Part shown: in pieces, positions 11,301-26,300 of the stretch
Layout: every line of letters starts with the position of its first letter
How positions within the stretch are numbered: position 1 is the first letter of the stretch
Notes under the pieces: model-generated
What the model saw: only the letters and a program-made list of their open reading frames with translations
Database searches by the model: none
What the model was told of the DNA's origin: nothing
Made by a program: the position numbers and the translations under genes
Assembly: GCF_015706575.1 (NCBI RefSeq)
Contig: NW_024037067.1
Span: 3,472,884-3,536,883, forward strand
DNA length: 64,000 nt
Source: Patiria miniata
Lineage: Eukaryota; Echinodermata; Asteroidea; Valvatida; Asterinidae
Direction of reading: 5' to 3'

Positions 11301-14300
11301 ATTCTGTCGTGTGTGCTACAAAATTATGATTACGTCAGTTTCATGAGCATTGGTTGGAATTTAGTTGATCCTTAAAATGCTATCATTATCATCTGTTCTG
11401 CCTGTAATTTGCTTTTCTCGATGTCATATTCTCAAATAAAAAAGTCTTTCTCAAAAACTCACAGAAAGATTATCAGTATTGACAAACCTTTACCATCCAG
11501 CAGGCATAAAAGAAAAATGTATGTTAGTCCAGGACAAAATATAGGAAGGAATGGCAATTAATAAAGCAGAATAAACTACCTATTTGAACTTGAAGGAAGT
11601 ATTAGAGGGTAGTTAGTGACTGAAAACTATCAAGAAGAAAATGTCTTTCTTTTTTTAAGATAACTTTGACAAGCACATGCTTTTTCAGGCACTACACTAC
11701 AAAAGCAGTTCACAAGATTTTGTACATGCTCACAATGCCAAAACTAATGCCACAATGACACACTGTTTACACGGACAAAATTTAAGTGAAAATCACAAAT
11801 TGTGCAAGTCTGGATCTGTGCCTATACAGCTCTTACAAGGCCCCACATAACACCTCCATTAGGCGTTTGACTAATTAGATTGCAAAACAGAGTACAACGC
11901 ACCAGCCCAATGTTAGGGGATTTCCTCCAATTTCTCCGCTCAAATCTTTTCTAAATGCGGTTACAGCATAGCACCTTGCCCTCGTACTGCAAGAACGCTG
12001 GGCTCACCGAAAGGCTCGTAAAAACCCGGCATTAATTTTCTGAGTTTCCGTGGGTTTGTTTTCTTAAGTGGGCCGATGACAAAGAGGAAAGCACTGTCTC
12101 ATCTAATTTGCTACAGGCCGCTTTTATGAGATACATGCCTTTTTTTCTGCAAAATTAAATGATAGAACGTTGTGCTTCAAGTTCAAATGTCATCGCACAA
12201 TGGTTTTTTTGGACAAGGTTGCACCAATTACAGCTAAAAGAGTTCTCAGAGAAAATATAATTCATGAAAGAAAACAGAATCTGCTGAAATGAGTCTTTAT
12301 TTACACTACATGGCAAATATTGATTGCTGTTTTGCAAGATGAGGCAACAGGAAGCTTGTTTGGACTTTTGAGAACATCCCTGAGGAAAACAAATCAGTAT
12401 TTGTTTCTCGCTCCATTGGATCCATTCTTGTTTCAACTCAGTAGGTTGGTTAGGAATTGTGTTTTTTTCAAGCACCGTACGGTGATTCAAAAATTGGGTT
12501 TTGTGGAAGGTCAAACATAGTGTTTTCACCTTTTTCTTGCTAGAGAGGGCGTTGAAGTGAGAGAATGTTTCTTAAAAAAAAAAAATCTGAACGTGGGCTG
12601 ACTCATCTGAAGTGTGGTTAAGTGAAATGAGTTTGCAATTTTTGTTACGTGCCACGAAAAAAAAAACACCCAGAACTGGGGGCGACAGGGAATGCGTATG
12701 AACAAAAGAAACGAGAAAATGAGAATTGGACCGAAGACTGACAGGAATAGCAAGGAGTCAATTTTGCACTGGAAAAACTTGTCAACATGATTGTTTTCCT
12801 TTTACCAAATGAAACTTGAAAACAATTTTTAAAAAAAGTTGTAGGGTCTCCATCAAATATACCACAGTTCAAAGAAAGAAAATTCAATGCAGCAAGAGAA
12901 GTTGATACAGCACCGATGCAGTATTTTTGAGGTCCCAGGTTTGAATCCTACTCTACTCAATTTTCTGTGCATACTTAAAATTTCATCTAGCACTATTGAA
13001 AAAACTTAACTATTTTTGTCTGAACGCAATAATAGCACAGGAATAGCAAAAGATGCAGGGGTGTGACACTGAATCATGCTTGAAAAGTACAACTGCAGCA
13101 TTTTCAGATGACAAATTTCATTCACAGAGGAAAATGGCAGCATGAAAAAGAAAGGTACAAAAGTGGTAACGTTTAAGTTCACAAGTCTTACAAAATGCAT
13201 TAAAGGAACAGAGACAAAAGTATCATGCTGTCGTTTTGTGTGTGTATACAAGATCTCAGGCCACAGTGTAAACAACTTGTGAGGAATCAAAACACAGGAA
13301 AAATATTACTTTTGCAATATTTGCGCTACAATTTCCCCCAATTTAAACACAAGATGTAAAAATACAATTGTGTCTGTCTGCTGAACTGAGAAAGGTACAA
13401 CATAAAATAGAATCAACTGAAATTAACTTATTAGTTGATTAACGAGCGCAAAGTAAAGGACACGAGACAAAGTTGTTAGACACAAATTGGACTGGAAAAT
13501 TTTTGGAATTTCAGGTTGTGTGCTGTGCCTCTGAGATGAAGTAACACATTCAAAAATAATGAGCTGTTTCTTGTTCCCTGGGTTATATGGGGAATAAAAT
13601 GTATTTGTTTTTTTTGGAGGGGGGGGGGTTGTTTTTGATAAGATATTACGATAAATTCTGAGTTATCTTTGTCACAGCTGTATTTTTTTGTTTTTTGTCT
13701 TTCCCTTTATATTTTGGTTTTGGTTCTAGTTAAAATAGTATGAATCATTTATCGGTGTACATCTTAACAAGAAGCGATGCCCACCTGTTAAAAATATGTT
13801 GGCACATCACCAACTCTCATGGAAAGCTTCCAGTTCAAATTCTGGGTTAAATGGGAGGGACTCTCTACTCAACATGGATAATGCCGGCAATTGTTGACCA
13901 AGTATTAGATTCGCCGGAAATCAACCCCAGGGCTCAGGAAACAAGTCATTACTCCGACACGGCAAGAAAACACATCACAATGCCCGCTTCTCTCTTGAGG
14001 AAAACTGTCAGTTTTCATTTGTCTTAACAATGGGGTGAATTGCAATATGGTGTGCACACAGGTTTTGTGTACCTTAAAACATCATATTTTGTTCCATTTT
14101 GTGCAATGTGACGTTCCCTTTCTCAATTTTGATAACTTTTCAAACTTGTTTGATACTGTGAGTAATAACATCACTCACAAGTAATATCACGCTTTTTCAA
14201 AAAATCTATTAATTTGACATTTGATGTTCTGTGTTTTTGGTATCCGGCTTAAAAATGCTCCATTCAGTGCATGCACAAGAGAAAGTTGGCATGTGATGGT

Positions 14301-17300
14301 TGCCATGGTCACAAACATGCATTCTAGGGTCAAAACAGAACTTAAAGAAAAGATGGAGGGTCGACGGACATTCCAAGAGTTTCCACAAGCATGCAGCCAA
14401 ACTGACCTCCTATTGGTTGAAAAGTAGCGCACCACAGAGGCGAAGCACAGTAAAGTAGGGGCAAGGGGTGGGAGGAGCCAGGGGGACACATTTTGGAGGA
14501 TGCATTTGTTTGTGGGATTCCAGAGGGGGTAAAAAGATGAGGAAAAAGGGGGTAAAGAAGAAAGCAAATAATTGTTACGTGTGAGGATTAATTCATGATG
14601 TTTTTAATTTGGTCAAAAAACAGCGAGACAATCACATAGCAACACAAGGCACTGAAAAATTTATCAATTAACATCTGGTTATTGGAAGGTCTAAGGTCAT
14701 GAAGATTGAAGTCAAAGTTCATGAAGATTGAGACGAAAAGGAAAGTTTAATGAACCAAGTGTTTCCAGTCTTCATCCAGCCCATGTTTTTCACGATACAA
14801 GTAAGTTTGAAATCTTCACTGGTTAGTCCACATACATGTAGGATACATAATTGTATGGCCTTCATTTCTAATTCTACTAATATCTTGCTTTTGGAAACTG
14901 AACATATTTTTCATGATATTTTGAAAGGCTCACCATATGAATTTTTACACTGGTCCATTGAATTATTTGAAGAAAGTATAAATCTTTTTCCAGAGGGAGG
15001 ATGTAACTTCTACACCCCCTCTGTAATTTACACAGCTAAAATGCTGTTTCCTGTACATATGTTTAAAAACCCTATAGGCCAATTGGCTGAAACATGTTCG
15101 TATTTCATGCAGTGCTGTATGCATCTAAAACTACTGCACTCTTTTTTTTTCTTTTTTTTTGTAAAATACCGGTACAAACATATATGAAATGTGACTCAAA
15201 AGTCGACATCAATTTCACAGCTAACATGGGTGCATATCTGGCAAACGTGCACACCAAATGCACCATGCACTGGCCGGACTAAAAACAAATGCTCCAAATT
15301 GACTGTTTTTGAAGCATACATTACAAACAAATTGCAGTGACTATTTCTAACTTGCTGCCTTTTCATCAGCGCACAACTGACATACATGTTCATGGTTTAC
15401 TTAACCTGATTAAAATCAGACTATTTTTGTAGGACAGAAAGAAAAACATGTACAAAGAGCTAACAGAACATGTACATTTGGAAAAACAAACCAAAAGATA
15501 TTCTAAAGTCTGTTAGTACAAATACAACACAGGACATGAATATATTTTTCTGACCAAACAGAATAAACAAGTTGACATTTGAAGAGAGAAGTTTTTGAAG
15601 TAAATTTTATAAACTGTAGATGTTTTCAAGCCTCCGTGAATATGTGGGAATACAATCCCTCAAGAGCACTTTCGCGATACTTGTGGTTTCGGTAAAAAGA
15701 ATGGATACCCAACACCTCAACTGTGCTACATGTAAATGCACTTTGAGGGTTTATCGGAGTGGCATGCTTGTTTCAACTGGACTGTACTGGCAGCTCAAGT
15801 GTGGAGCAAATACTGAGACGAAATGAGATCTTAAATAGAAAAAAAAATTACAAAATAACAAAGCCCCCACCCACCCCCCAAAAAAAAGTTTCTGAAATTT
15901 TCCACAAGAAAAAAACTTGGAATCTTAATTCATAGTCCTTGAACAGTGTTGCTCAGGCCTATACCTGGTGACAAAGATGTATGCTCCACAACAACATGTA
16001 AATGCTGATAAAAAAGAATCCCGCATGGGACTTTGTTTGCGCTGCAAGAAAAACATTTGCTCAAGACAGATGAGGATGATGCCTTGAAGATGTTATTAGA
16101 CACGTGCCGAGTGATAAGACTGTCTCTGAGGCTCAATTCAAAGTTCAGCAACGTGGGGGCAGATGCCGTTTGGTGATAAACAGATTAGTACGGTGGGTGG
16201 CGGTGAATCCATAGAGATCTTTGGTAATCCTACGGGTTTAATGTCACCAACAACAGGCTTGGAAAACAACAGGGTAGCTTCTACGAAACAGCTCAGGAGA
16301 AATAAGGCCCAGAGAAAACGTGAATCTCAGGATTAAACTTTTAATTGGAGGCTTGAAACCTGCCAGTTTTGCACTGGGAATGAAAGAACACATGTGTATT
16401 TATAAAATGTAAAACAAAGTTGTTGATGGAGGAGAAGTTCCATACATTATTTTATCAAATTGGTATTTATGAGTTGGTGTTGAGTAAGCTTTAATTGCAC
16501 AATTCAGGAGTGATGACGTAGGTACATTGTAACTAAATTCACCGGTTCGGTTCTGGTCTCCAGTGAGCAATAACAGGAGCCAGACTACTCACAATGCGTC
16601 ATGACAAATGTGGAAATGTCCTGGACCCTCCAGGGGGGATGTTGTACTCTCCAAGACGTATGTCTCAGAAGACGAGGCTTGTAGTGCATCCTATGGGATG
16701 TCAAATTATCCGCAGCAATCTCAGGTTTTTTCCCCAGGCTGTATGAAATCTCAATTTGACTTTAATTAGATTTGGACAGGGCGAGCGAAGATTTGTTTTT
16801 AATCCACTCTCATGGTGGTTTTAATTTGAATCTTGACATGTTCCAGACGTGCAACTGTAAGCATTATACTCACGCTAACGAAAAGGAAGAGTTCACTGCG
16901 TCATCTTATTTCTAAGTTGATGACATTTTGACTATTGAGTGCTGCAGAACTTTTCAAAAATGGAACAATTTTACAAAGAATTTTTTTAGTTTGTGCATGG
17001 AGTCGTTCAAATCAGGTACAACTACAAAAAGTCACGCCATCTCAATAGCAAAAACATAAGTCTTTGAAATTCCCAAATGAAACCTTGTAAAGATACAAGT
17101 TTTTTTGGCATCCATATTTTCTATATTCGCCATCTGTGCCTGGAAAAATCTAATATTTACTTGGCAAAATGCGCACATGTTCTTGTTGTTACAACTTGTT
17201 TGTTTGCAGTGAAATCTGTTGAAGAACTCAAGTAATTACGCTTCACTGCGAAAAAATTCCTGCCAATACTAACACCTTAGAAAACAGCTTTTGACATAGA

Positions 17301-20300
17301 AGCGCCCAAGCAAAGTGGAGAAGCACTGAATGTGAATCATCGGATTCTCAGCTTTGGCGTAAACAACCGGCAAGAAAAGGTTAGAAGTTATCGCCCTAGA
17401 GTGCCAATCAACTTGGATCTGGACAGAAGATTAGACGGGGAGCATACGTGAATTAAGACGGAATGTGCCCTAAATACCTAGTCGCTGTGAAGTAGTGGCC
17501 CAACAACATCATCAACAGCCTAGCCAGATCCAAGGGTGTTTTCAAATTTGAGGAATGTTATTTGTTGCAGGGGTGACACATGTATTTATTCCCACGACAT
17601 CTGCCGTTGTAATTTTCTGGTCTGTCAAAGACATCGTGGATCTTAATGGATCAAATTAAATTCGTTACTCAAGCAGAACTCAAAGATGCGCCAGTTTGCA
17701 CTGAGTCGTAAACACCCACTTATGTGCATACTGTTGATGACCTCAAGTTCAACGAAAAATTTGGACAAGTAATATTTATCCCAGTGATCATTAAATATGA
17801 GAAACAGTATCTGTAACCAGGAAAAAAGAAATTGTAATTCTACAATTTCGTAAGCAATGCCCTAAACATTGGCAGATATCATTTTGAAAACACGTTTTCT
17901 TAGTAAAAAAGAGAATTCAAGAAGATGAAAAAAAAACAGCTGACACCAGATACAATTTTAGATCCTCTTGTTCATCAACGAATTTAGTCATTAGTTAGTG
18001 TGGGTCTTCACTGAGAAACAAATACACAACAATAGAGAAAAACAGTGACAAAGAACAAGCCTTTCCAAGGCACAAAACAGAATAAAACATGGACTCGAAC
18101 CCCTTACCAACTGGCTGATAGTCCCACAACCTCCCAAAATCCAATCTTCTTAAGATTCTTCTCTCGAAATTTGCAGACTTAATCCTTGAGCTCAATTCCT
18201 TGGGTATTTTTAATTCTTATTCATTGCTTGCACAGGATTTGAACCATAACTCCACGGGTTGCCAATTTTCAAGGTTGCAAAAATATGTTACCAAACCCCA
18301 TGCCCGAAAGTAGTGGCTGCGGCCGGCATTTACATACGCTTCTATGCAAAGTGGCTTAGCCATAACTTTCAGATGCGGCCAAATTTTAACCCCTCCTGTT
18401 TAAGATGTATACACAACCCTTCACTTGCACATTCACAAGCAGTAGCAGAAGCTGGATTCGAACCAGAACCCACCAACTCTAGGCAACACACCCTACTCTG
18501 TGTAGCCCAGACTGAAACAACAACAACACATCAAGGAGAAAGGTTTGGGCGTGATTCATACCTTGTTTCATTAGCCACCCCTCCCGGTCCGGATTAAAGA
18601 ACGTGTGCGTCAAGTCGTTCCCATCATCCTCCGGGATCTTGAACGGTTCTTTCTTGATGCTGTCATACAGGCTCTGAGAGTGACAGAAAAACCAAATAAA
18701 CAATAATTTAGCAGACTTGGCACAGAAAGTCCCATTCATTCCTATTATTCAAAACTACAAGAAAAAGGATGGGCATCCGTTATGAGTGTTTCATTTTAAA
18801 GATTTCTTATTTTTGAGAGCCTGATATTCAAAATGATTCAAAATGTTGGGACTTTGTTGGAAATGCTGGGAATAACTCTTGATGCTGTAGATAAAGCAAT
18901 AATATGCTTTTGAGAGATAAGTGTTGAGGAAAAGTACTTGCGAACCAACAATCAAAAACTATTTATCAAATGAGTTTAAAAATAACACAGAGTTAATCAC
19001 CGTCATAAATCTTAGAAAAAGTGAAATGGAAGAGTGGAATTTGAAGTAGGTCGTGGTTGGAATGGACTTGAGTCATCCTAAAGGGTGATGGCGCTGAACG
19101 ATTTGGTTTCACAGAACGTCCGTTACCGCCGCGCTACTAAATCTAATTACGCCAATTTGCGCATGGGGTGATGCAGAAGCCACGCAGCATGACGGAGGCA
19201 ATATCGTGCGGGGGGTCAAGTCGTTGAGAGACGCGGCGCAGCCTGCCAGCGCGGACCCCGGCTACGCGTGATGCATCATCGTTGTCAAAACAAACGCAGG
19301 ATGTATGGGTGCGACTCAAGTTGGGGTGTGACTAGAGGAAAGAGGGAGGGGGGGGGGGGGTTTAATCAAAGACAGATTGATGTCCAGAAGCAATCAGTGT
19401 AACTTTATGAAGGAAGTGAAAGGGTTTGCTTGTTATTGTTGATGGGCTTGGCATAAAGACAGGAAATTTAGACAAATGTTAATAATTCCGCCATTGATTC
19501 CATATGGTACAATTTATTCCAATTAGTATTAAATGCTAGATGCAGCAAATGACTCAATACTCATGTATTCACAATCACAAGATTGGTTCGGGCGGTGTGG
19601 GGTGGTTTGGGGTGGGATAATTTGTCCCCACCCCCCCCCCCCTTACACTTGGGGTCCCTATAACAAAAGTCAGACAGATGTAGATGTACAACAAGCTGTA
19701 AAGCATGTACACATTAAATTCAATTTGTTACAAGTGAGATGCAAAACCAGGAAAAATTTCAAAAAGTAAACCAGGGGTCACGGAACTACACTTTTCGCAC
19801 ATATTTTTCTTTGAAGTATCTTTGAAAAGCAAGTGATACAAAACAATGCAATGTTACCAAAAAAAAGTAAGAATTTCTGAAGATTTGAAGAAAACTGCGA
19901 CAACTTTCTTGGCTCGACAAGGTCGACAGACCACTCATTGTAACTTAGGGGTTATTTACAGCTGTTGAAAAGCTTGTTTATGATCGAATGGGAGGATATG
20001 GGAAGGCAATAAATGGCTGAAATAACACAGGGCCTCACACAGGGGATTAGTGGCTTCATTCACACTTGTGGCCCCAGACAAAATAGGAACTGAAGCAGGG
20101 CACGCTACGACCCGCACAGCGGACTTTGGATAGACGCACAAGCATGGAGACTGCCAGCAAAAACTTGCCAAATGAAAGATGAAGTTTATCAACGGGCCAA
20201 ACATCAAGTTTGATTACCAGGAAGTGTGGCCCAGAAAAACAACTGGTCAAAAAAACGGCCCAGTTAGGAATTGGGAGGAAAATCTGCACCAATGGCGAGG

Positions 20301-23300
20301 CGCAGTTGCCTCCCCATTGGTGGAGACAAAGAAGGGGAACTGAACAGCAGTTATCAGAAATATGGATCCATTTAAAAAAAAACTTAAACAATATCCTGGT
20401 TCTGCAAAGTTCATTATGTCAAGCATTTAACGGGAACCCAAAATTGTTTTTTTAACTTGTGAACATTTTTGGATGCCCATTTATGGTTTAGAATATTTTA
20501 AAGGTGCCTGATTTCAATGGAGAAAGGAGGTTAACAGAACAAATCAGTGCAAGTTCAATTACAAGATTCTATTAAAATATTTTATCTATTCTATTGGGTT
20601 GCCCCTTTAAGGTCTGCTGTGCAACAGGAAAGATGGGTCCGATAAGATGCATTGTATGAACATCCTTCCTAGTTTGCGGCTAAAATAATACTCCAACAGG
20701 ATTTTGAGAAGGCCAAAAAAATAAACTACCCCGTCTAAATAAATCCCAAAGTAGAAGTTGAGGAAATGAAATCAAGTGGATAGATTAATATCAGACTGCG
20801 AACACAATACACGACTTCTTTCTGTGGACGAATAGATATGAGTTCCGTAAAAGTGAGGCAAAGACATTTCACACGGAACCCACTAGAGTATAAAAGAGAC
20901 AAAATTTGACCAATCAATGCCCAAGAAAGGGAATATACAACACTTGCTTTTGCTGTAATTTTCAGACCTGGATGGATTTGGGGGTTAGTATTTTTTTAGC
21001 AAATACTGTTACACTGACTTGTTTGAAGTTTTATGTTTGAAGATGCTTGAAAAACAAAAAAAACAATCACGTTCTGTAGTCTGGTTCCCTGACCCCACTT
21101 ATAATGAAACAGAGCAATTTATAGACGTCGGGAAATTGTAAGGTCAGAGAACCAGTCTGGCTGGCTTGTACGTGTTCATAGGTGTGTAATCGATTGCAAA
21201 CAAAATGTGAACTAACTACATATGGTAAATTGGGGTAGTATTTAAAAAAAAAAAAACATTTCTTTCCGAGCTGGTTGCCCGACCAGCATTGGAAATTGAT
21301 TTAAAAAAATACCACTTTTGTTGAAAATGACAGCACACCAGGTGCCATGATTTTACAGGATGATTGAGACTGTCATTCACTAACAGTCCAGTAAGGTATT
21401 TACAAAACTGGTAGTTTTGTAGTTTTGATGTTTGCAAAAATTGCATATTCCATGTAATACAGGAATTTAACAACAATAACTTGAAATCATGTTTCAGTAG
21501 TAAGTACATTGTACAACTCCCCCAAAAGAGTTGACCGAATGAAGTGAAACTTTGTATTGGATTTATCATTTTGGGCAGGGTTACTAAAGTAAGTTGATGT
21601 ACCTTGAGCAGTTCTTCCGGCAGATCACCCCCCTCATTGATCCCACGATTCATCAGGATGAAGCGCTCCAGGGAGGGTTTCTCCTTGACGCTGGCATTGT
21701 GTAAGCTGGTGTTGAGCATGATGATGGAGAACGACAACACATAACATGTATCTGCAAAGACGGTGGGACAAAAAAAAAAGATTCAAGAATCAAAACATTT
21801 TGTTTGTCACATACAAATTGCATGAATAGGGACTATTAGAAATAAGGGACGCTGGGGGCTTGGAAAAGATTTCGAATATATCACTGTTTTGTGTGGTTAT
21901 TTTACTGTTTTGTGTGGTTATTTTACCAGGGCCACATTCACCTCAACCTTTGTTGTGAGATGCATATAGCTGATACCGTACCCCATAAAATAATCCTGCA
22001 AAAACTGGTCATTTACAATGTAGGGACAACTTTTTTGCCACAACTTTTTTGTCTGTTGAATCAAGGCTATATCTAAAATGGACGTTCCTGTCTCCCAAAA
22101 ATAGATACAGAATAAGAATTGAAAACCATGGCCACAAAAGCTGATTTTGACGCAGCAAAAAAAATTAAAAAGTAAACATAAGGTAGGTCTAGAGGTATCT
22201 AGGGAGCCTGACTATTACAGAAGATCTCAAACTTTACCTGTAGATTCAAAAACTCCTGGATTGGTCTCACAGTAACGCTTGGCAAAGCATTCCATCATTC
22301 TGTCAATCTTCTGTGCCTCGCCAGGAAGACGAAAACTCCATAGAAATTGTCTGGAAAAACAACAATTACAACCCAAAATTCATTCCCTAATTCTGTATCA
22401 ATTGTTTTTTCAATTCTACCACATAAATTTGTACTTGGTATGTCAACTTCCAGAACATTACTACAGTAGACAATTGGTTCTAACTGGAAACAAGTCAATA
22501 TACTGATAAAAAAAGTTATGAATGCAGACAATAAACTTCATTTGGAAAGCTAAGAAATTGATGTTCTAATTTATGCAAAATATGCATGTATGCAAATACC
22601 AGTATATGCCATGTGCCTTATACACTGAGCAACAATGTGAAAGAAATATTACAGTTTCCACCATTTCCTTAGGAAAAGTGGCACTAAAATGCATAAAACT
22701 GGACTGTCTACATATAACCATAAGATCACAGTACGGTTCACCTTTACAAGAGCACAAGTATATTTCTTAAGTCTTATTTTGACATCTCTTTTCATCAAAT
22801 TTGTTCCCTCAGTGATTTACTTTTTAGTTTACACATTTTCTCCTGTCGACAATTTAAGTGGTTTCACTGAATTATTCCCGAATTTATTGCACTGGAGGCT
22901 TCTGTTGATAACATAAATACCCGTTTATTGAAATATTTATTGCATGATAGTGTCATTTTTTTTTTAAAGTTTATTTTGATCTTTGTGATAAGCCAAGGTG
23001 ATATATTATATACAAGTATATACGTAACAAAAACGTTCATCAATTGTCATTTCTAGACACACTTATGATGACTTATGAAAACTTTAATAATTTGAGAACT
23101 CATTTTTAGACAAGTTTGTAAATTTCTTGAAAAACATTTTATTGAATTTAAAGGGGAAGAATTGAATTGATATATTACTGCTTTTTGGAAAGGCACTTGA
23201 TTTGTGTGTGTGTGAACGCCATTTTTAAATGTGCTACTTAAAGCACCTTCATGCTTTAAAGTCTGACCTAAAGCATGAACAATCGACAGACAAGAACACG

Positions 23301-26300
23301 GAGACAAACAATTTCATTCTGTTAAAAGACATTTTGTTTCATTGAAAAAACACTCCAAACTTCAAGTAGGGATCTAATGTTTTTCAAGACTACCCTGGAT
23401 TGCCAGACCCACGCAAACTCCTTTATGTCCAATCTTCCACCCGACCAAACATGTACTTGTGCTATACATGTACGTGTTTGTACAACGGCAAAATAGTCAC
23501 ATTGAAATTGCCATTGTGTACATATTCAAGAGAACACAGTAGCTTCAGGCAACCATGGTTTCTCTTTCAATGAAATCAACGGGTCACGGAATTCCCACTG
23601 TTCAAGTTTGCACTTTTTTTAACACAGCGACATGAACATGTACATATTTGGACACCGAAAAGAAAAACACTCCATGAGTACTTAGGCGCATTCACCTCAT
23701 GTGAAAGTAATAACGCCGAGCGCTTTTGGGTTTTTCCCTCCATTTTTGTTTAGTTTTTCAGTCGTATGCGGAAGGGACAAAAGGACTGTGTTCTACTGTA
23801 CAATACGTGAAAGTATGCAGAAGTGATGCATTCCGCAACCTAAGCAACCGCATTCTCAGAGCAGACAAAACCTAAAAAGAATTCTGTGGATTGGGTACTG
23901 TGCACAAGTGTTAGCTTACAAAAAGGCCACATTTACAAATTGCTACACATCCGGAAGACAGGAATCTTTTGCTGCGACAGACCTTTAGCCAGGTGCAAGC
24001 AGACACGCCAGACAGTCAATGAGACCCAGCCCCCCTACCCCCAACTCAGCAGGTTACTACCCACGGGCGACAAGTTCTAAAGAAACCCAGTCCCCACAAG
24101 ACAGGGCCCGGTGCTCAAATGTACTTGGAGTCTGGTCAAACTTATTTGAAGTAGAATTGGAAGGGACGTTTTGTTCCAGGTGAAGGGGAAAAGGGGAAGT
24201 TATCAATAAGCGACGTCTCCCAATGTGGCATTTATTTACTGTTCAATTGTTAGAGTTTGTGTGGGGTTACTACACATTGTTGCATGTACATATATGTACA
24301 AATGTACATGTACACTGTATTCCAGTGAGTAGTTCAGCATTGTTCAGTTGCAGAATCTATAAAACTTTATATGGTTATTTTTTATGAGGAACTAAAGATA
24401 GTATAAAATATCTGTTGAGCTTCTTAAACTCTTTAGAAGACTAACCCAACCCCATCCATGATCCTATTCAATTTGTTCTGGGTAGATTTGAGGGATTTTG
24501 TAGGATTGAGGAAGAGTTCTCCCAAATCTCTTTACATGGGGCTTGATATCTCTTGAAAATGGAAGTACAAGGAATGTGCTATTGTTTTTTTATGAAGTGG
24601 AAGATTTTGAAGGATTTAGGATATTCCTAACACAAATGTCTTAACAGTAAGAAATTAATAATGTAGGTAAAACTAAAAAAAATACAGTTACTATGATGTT
24701 TAAAAATAACTTGACTACACGTACTTCACAAACATGCAATCTTACTGTACTAAACATGTTCCACTTTGAAATTATCACATCATATATCTTGCAAAAACAT
24801 ATCTTGATAAAATGAGACTAAAACGTGTAACAAAGATGGGATTTCAATCAGCCAAATTTGGGGGAAAATGTGAAGCAGATGGTGTTGGATGAATCATTCA
24901 TTTAATGGCTTGGGTGCATCAGGATATTGTCATCAGTCATGGGGTGATACTACGGTAACAGATATGGATGATGAGGACAAGCAAAGGCACATTTTGCCTT
25001 TCTTGATTCACTTCACATTTTGTATCATTCTACTTTTATGTACAGTTTTCAGTGTGGTCTGTTTGTGTTATTCTTCCTTGTTGACATTTAAAAAAAAAAG
25101 GACTTTATTCCAGCGAACAACACTTGAAAAAGGAACAACTCTGCAAATATGCCTCCAAAATATTTTGATTATTATCATTATCAGAGAACGTTGAGAACAC
25201 ACTAGATGTCCTGTGTACCTTACGTGACTAACTCATGATTGGGTGTGTCCCCATCATGGAACGAGTTACATGAAACCCAAGCAACAATGAAACATTTCAT
25301 GAGAGCGGGTTAGGGCTGATTGACACGTTGGTTGCGCTTACGTAAATGTGCACTTTACACCTACGGAAGGCTGCTGTCATAGGAAAACTCCATTAATCGC
25401 AACATTACGATTGCCATCTGGGGAAATTGCCCGCATTTCCTCGGAGGAAAAAATTGAACATGAACATTTGGTTGACCTCATGTCAAATGGCATCCTCGGG
25501 GAAATTTAATTTCACAGCAATGGAAACAAAAGTGCATATCTATAAAAAAAAATATAAGCGGGGCAACATTCAGCAACCTGTACAGCAACTGCTACATTTG
25601 TGTCCCTCAAAAAATAGCACGAAAAGGGTTTGGAGGAAAATTAGGACAATGGCCGACGCTGGAGTCACTAACCTGAGAGCTTGCACCAGAATCATGTCTT
25701 TGAACTCATGCCGTTCCACAAAGGCCTCCAAAACCTTGATGTTGAAGTCTTTCCTGGAAGATAAAAAACGAGCCAGAAATAAATCAGAATTGTAAGGTTC
25801 ATGGGAAAAAAAACACATGTATTTGTACTTTTAGATTCAATTCTGGTGCTGGGAATGTGGCCGTGTGTATTTGGTTTGTGACTTATGATCAGAGGGTTAG
25901 GGGTTCAAATCCAGCAATCAGCTGTATATGTTGTGTTCTTGGGTAAGCCACTTTACCATTCTTGCCTTTTTCCACCCAGGAATATCCAGGTGATTATGGA
26001 ATTAGCTCGGGAGTAACTTACAAAGAAAAGGCACCCCATCCAAAGGGAATAAACATATTTTAACTGTTCCATGCCAAAGATTTTTACATAAACACTGGCG
26101 CAAGGAGCCATATACATCTATAGGCCTATGGTATTTTTATACAGTGTAGTGTTTATAAAATCCAAAAATTGTCAACATAAAATATGTAAAAACTCTTACT
26201 TTTCTCCAAGATAGTCACCAATAGCTGTTTTATTGAGTCCCTCGCCTTTATATAGAAACTGTGCCACATCTTCTGGCGTGTTCTTCAACAGTTCATTCTC

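Noticed and set aside
14187..14567. 126-codon frame on the - strand in a cytohesin intron
   Set aside because: No splice context, no family resemblance, and composition like the surrounding intron.
24889..25194. 101-codon + strand frame with a hydrophobic segment
   Set aside because: In a cytohesin intron, without splice signals or a recognisable family; one predicted hydrophobic stretch is not evidence of a gene.
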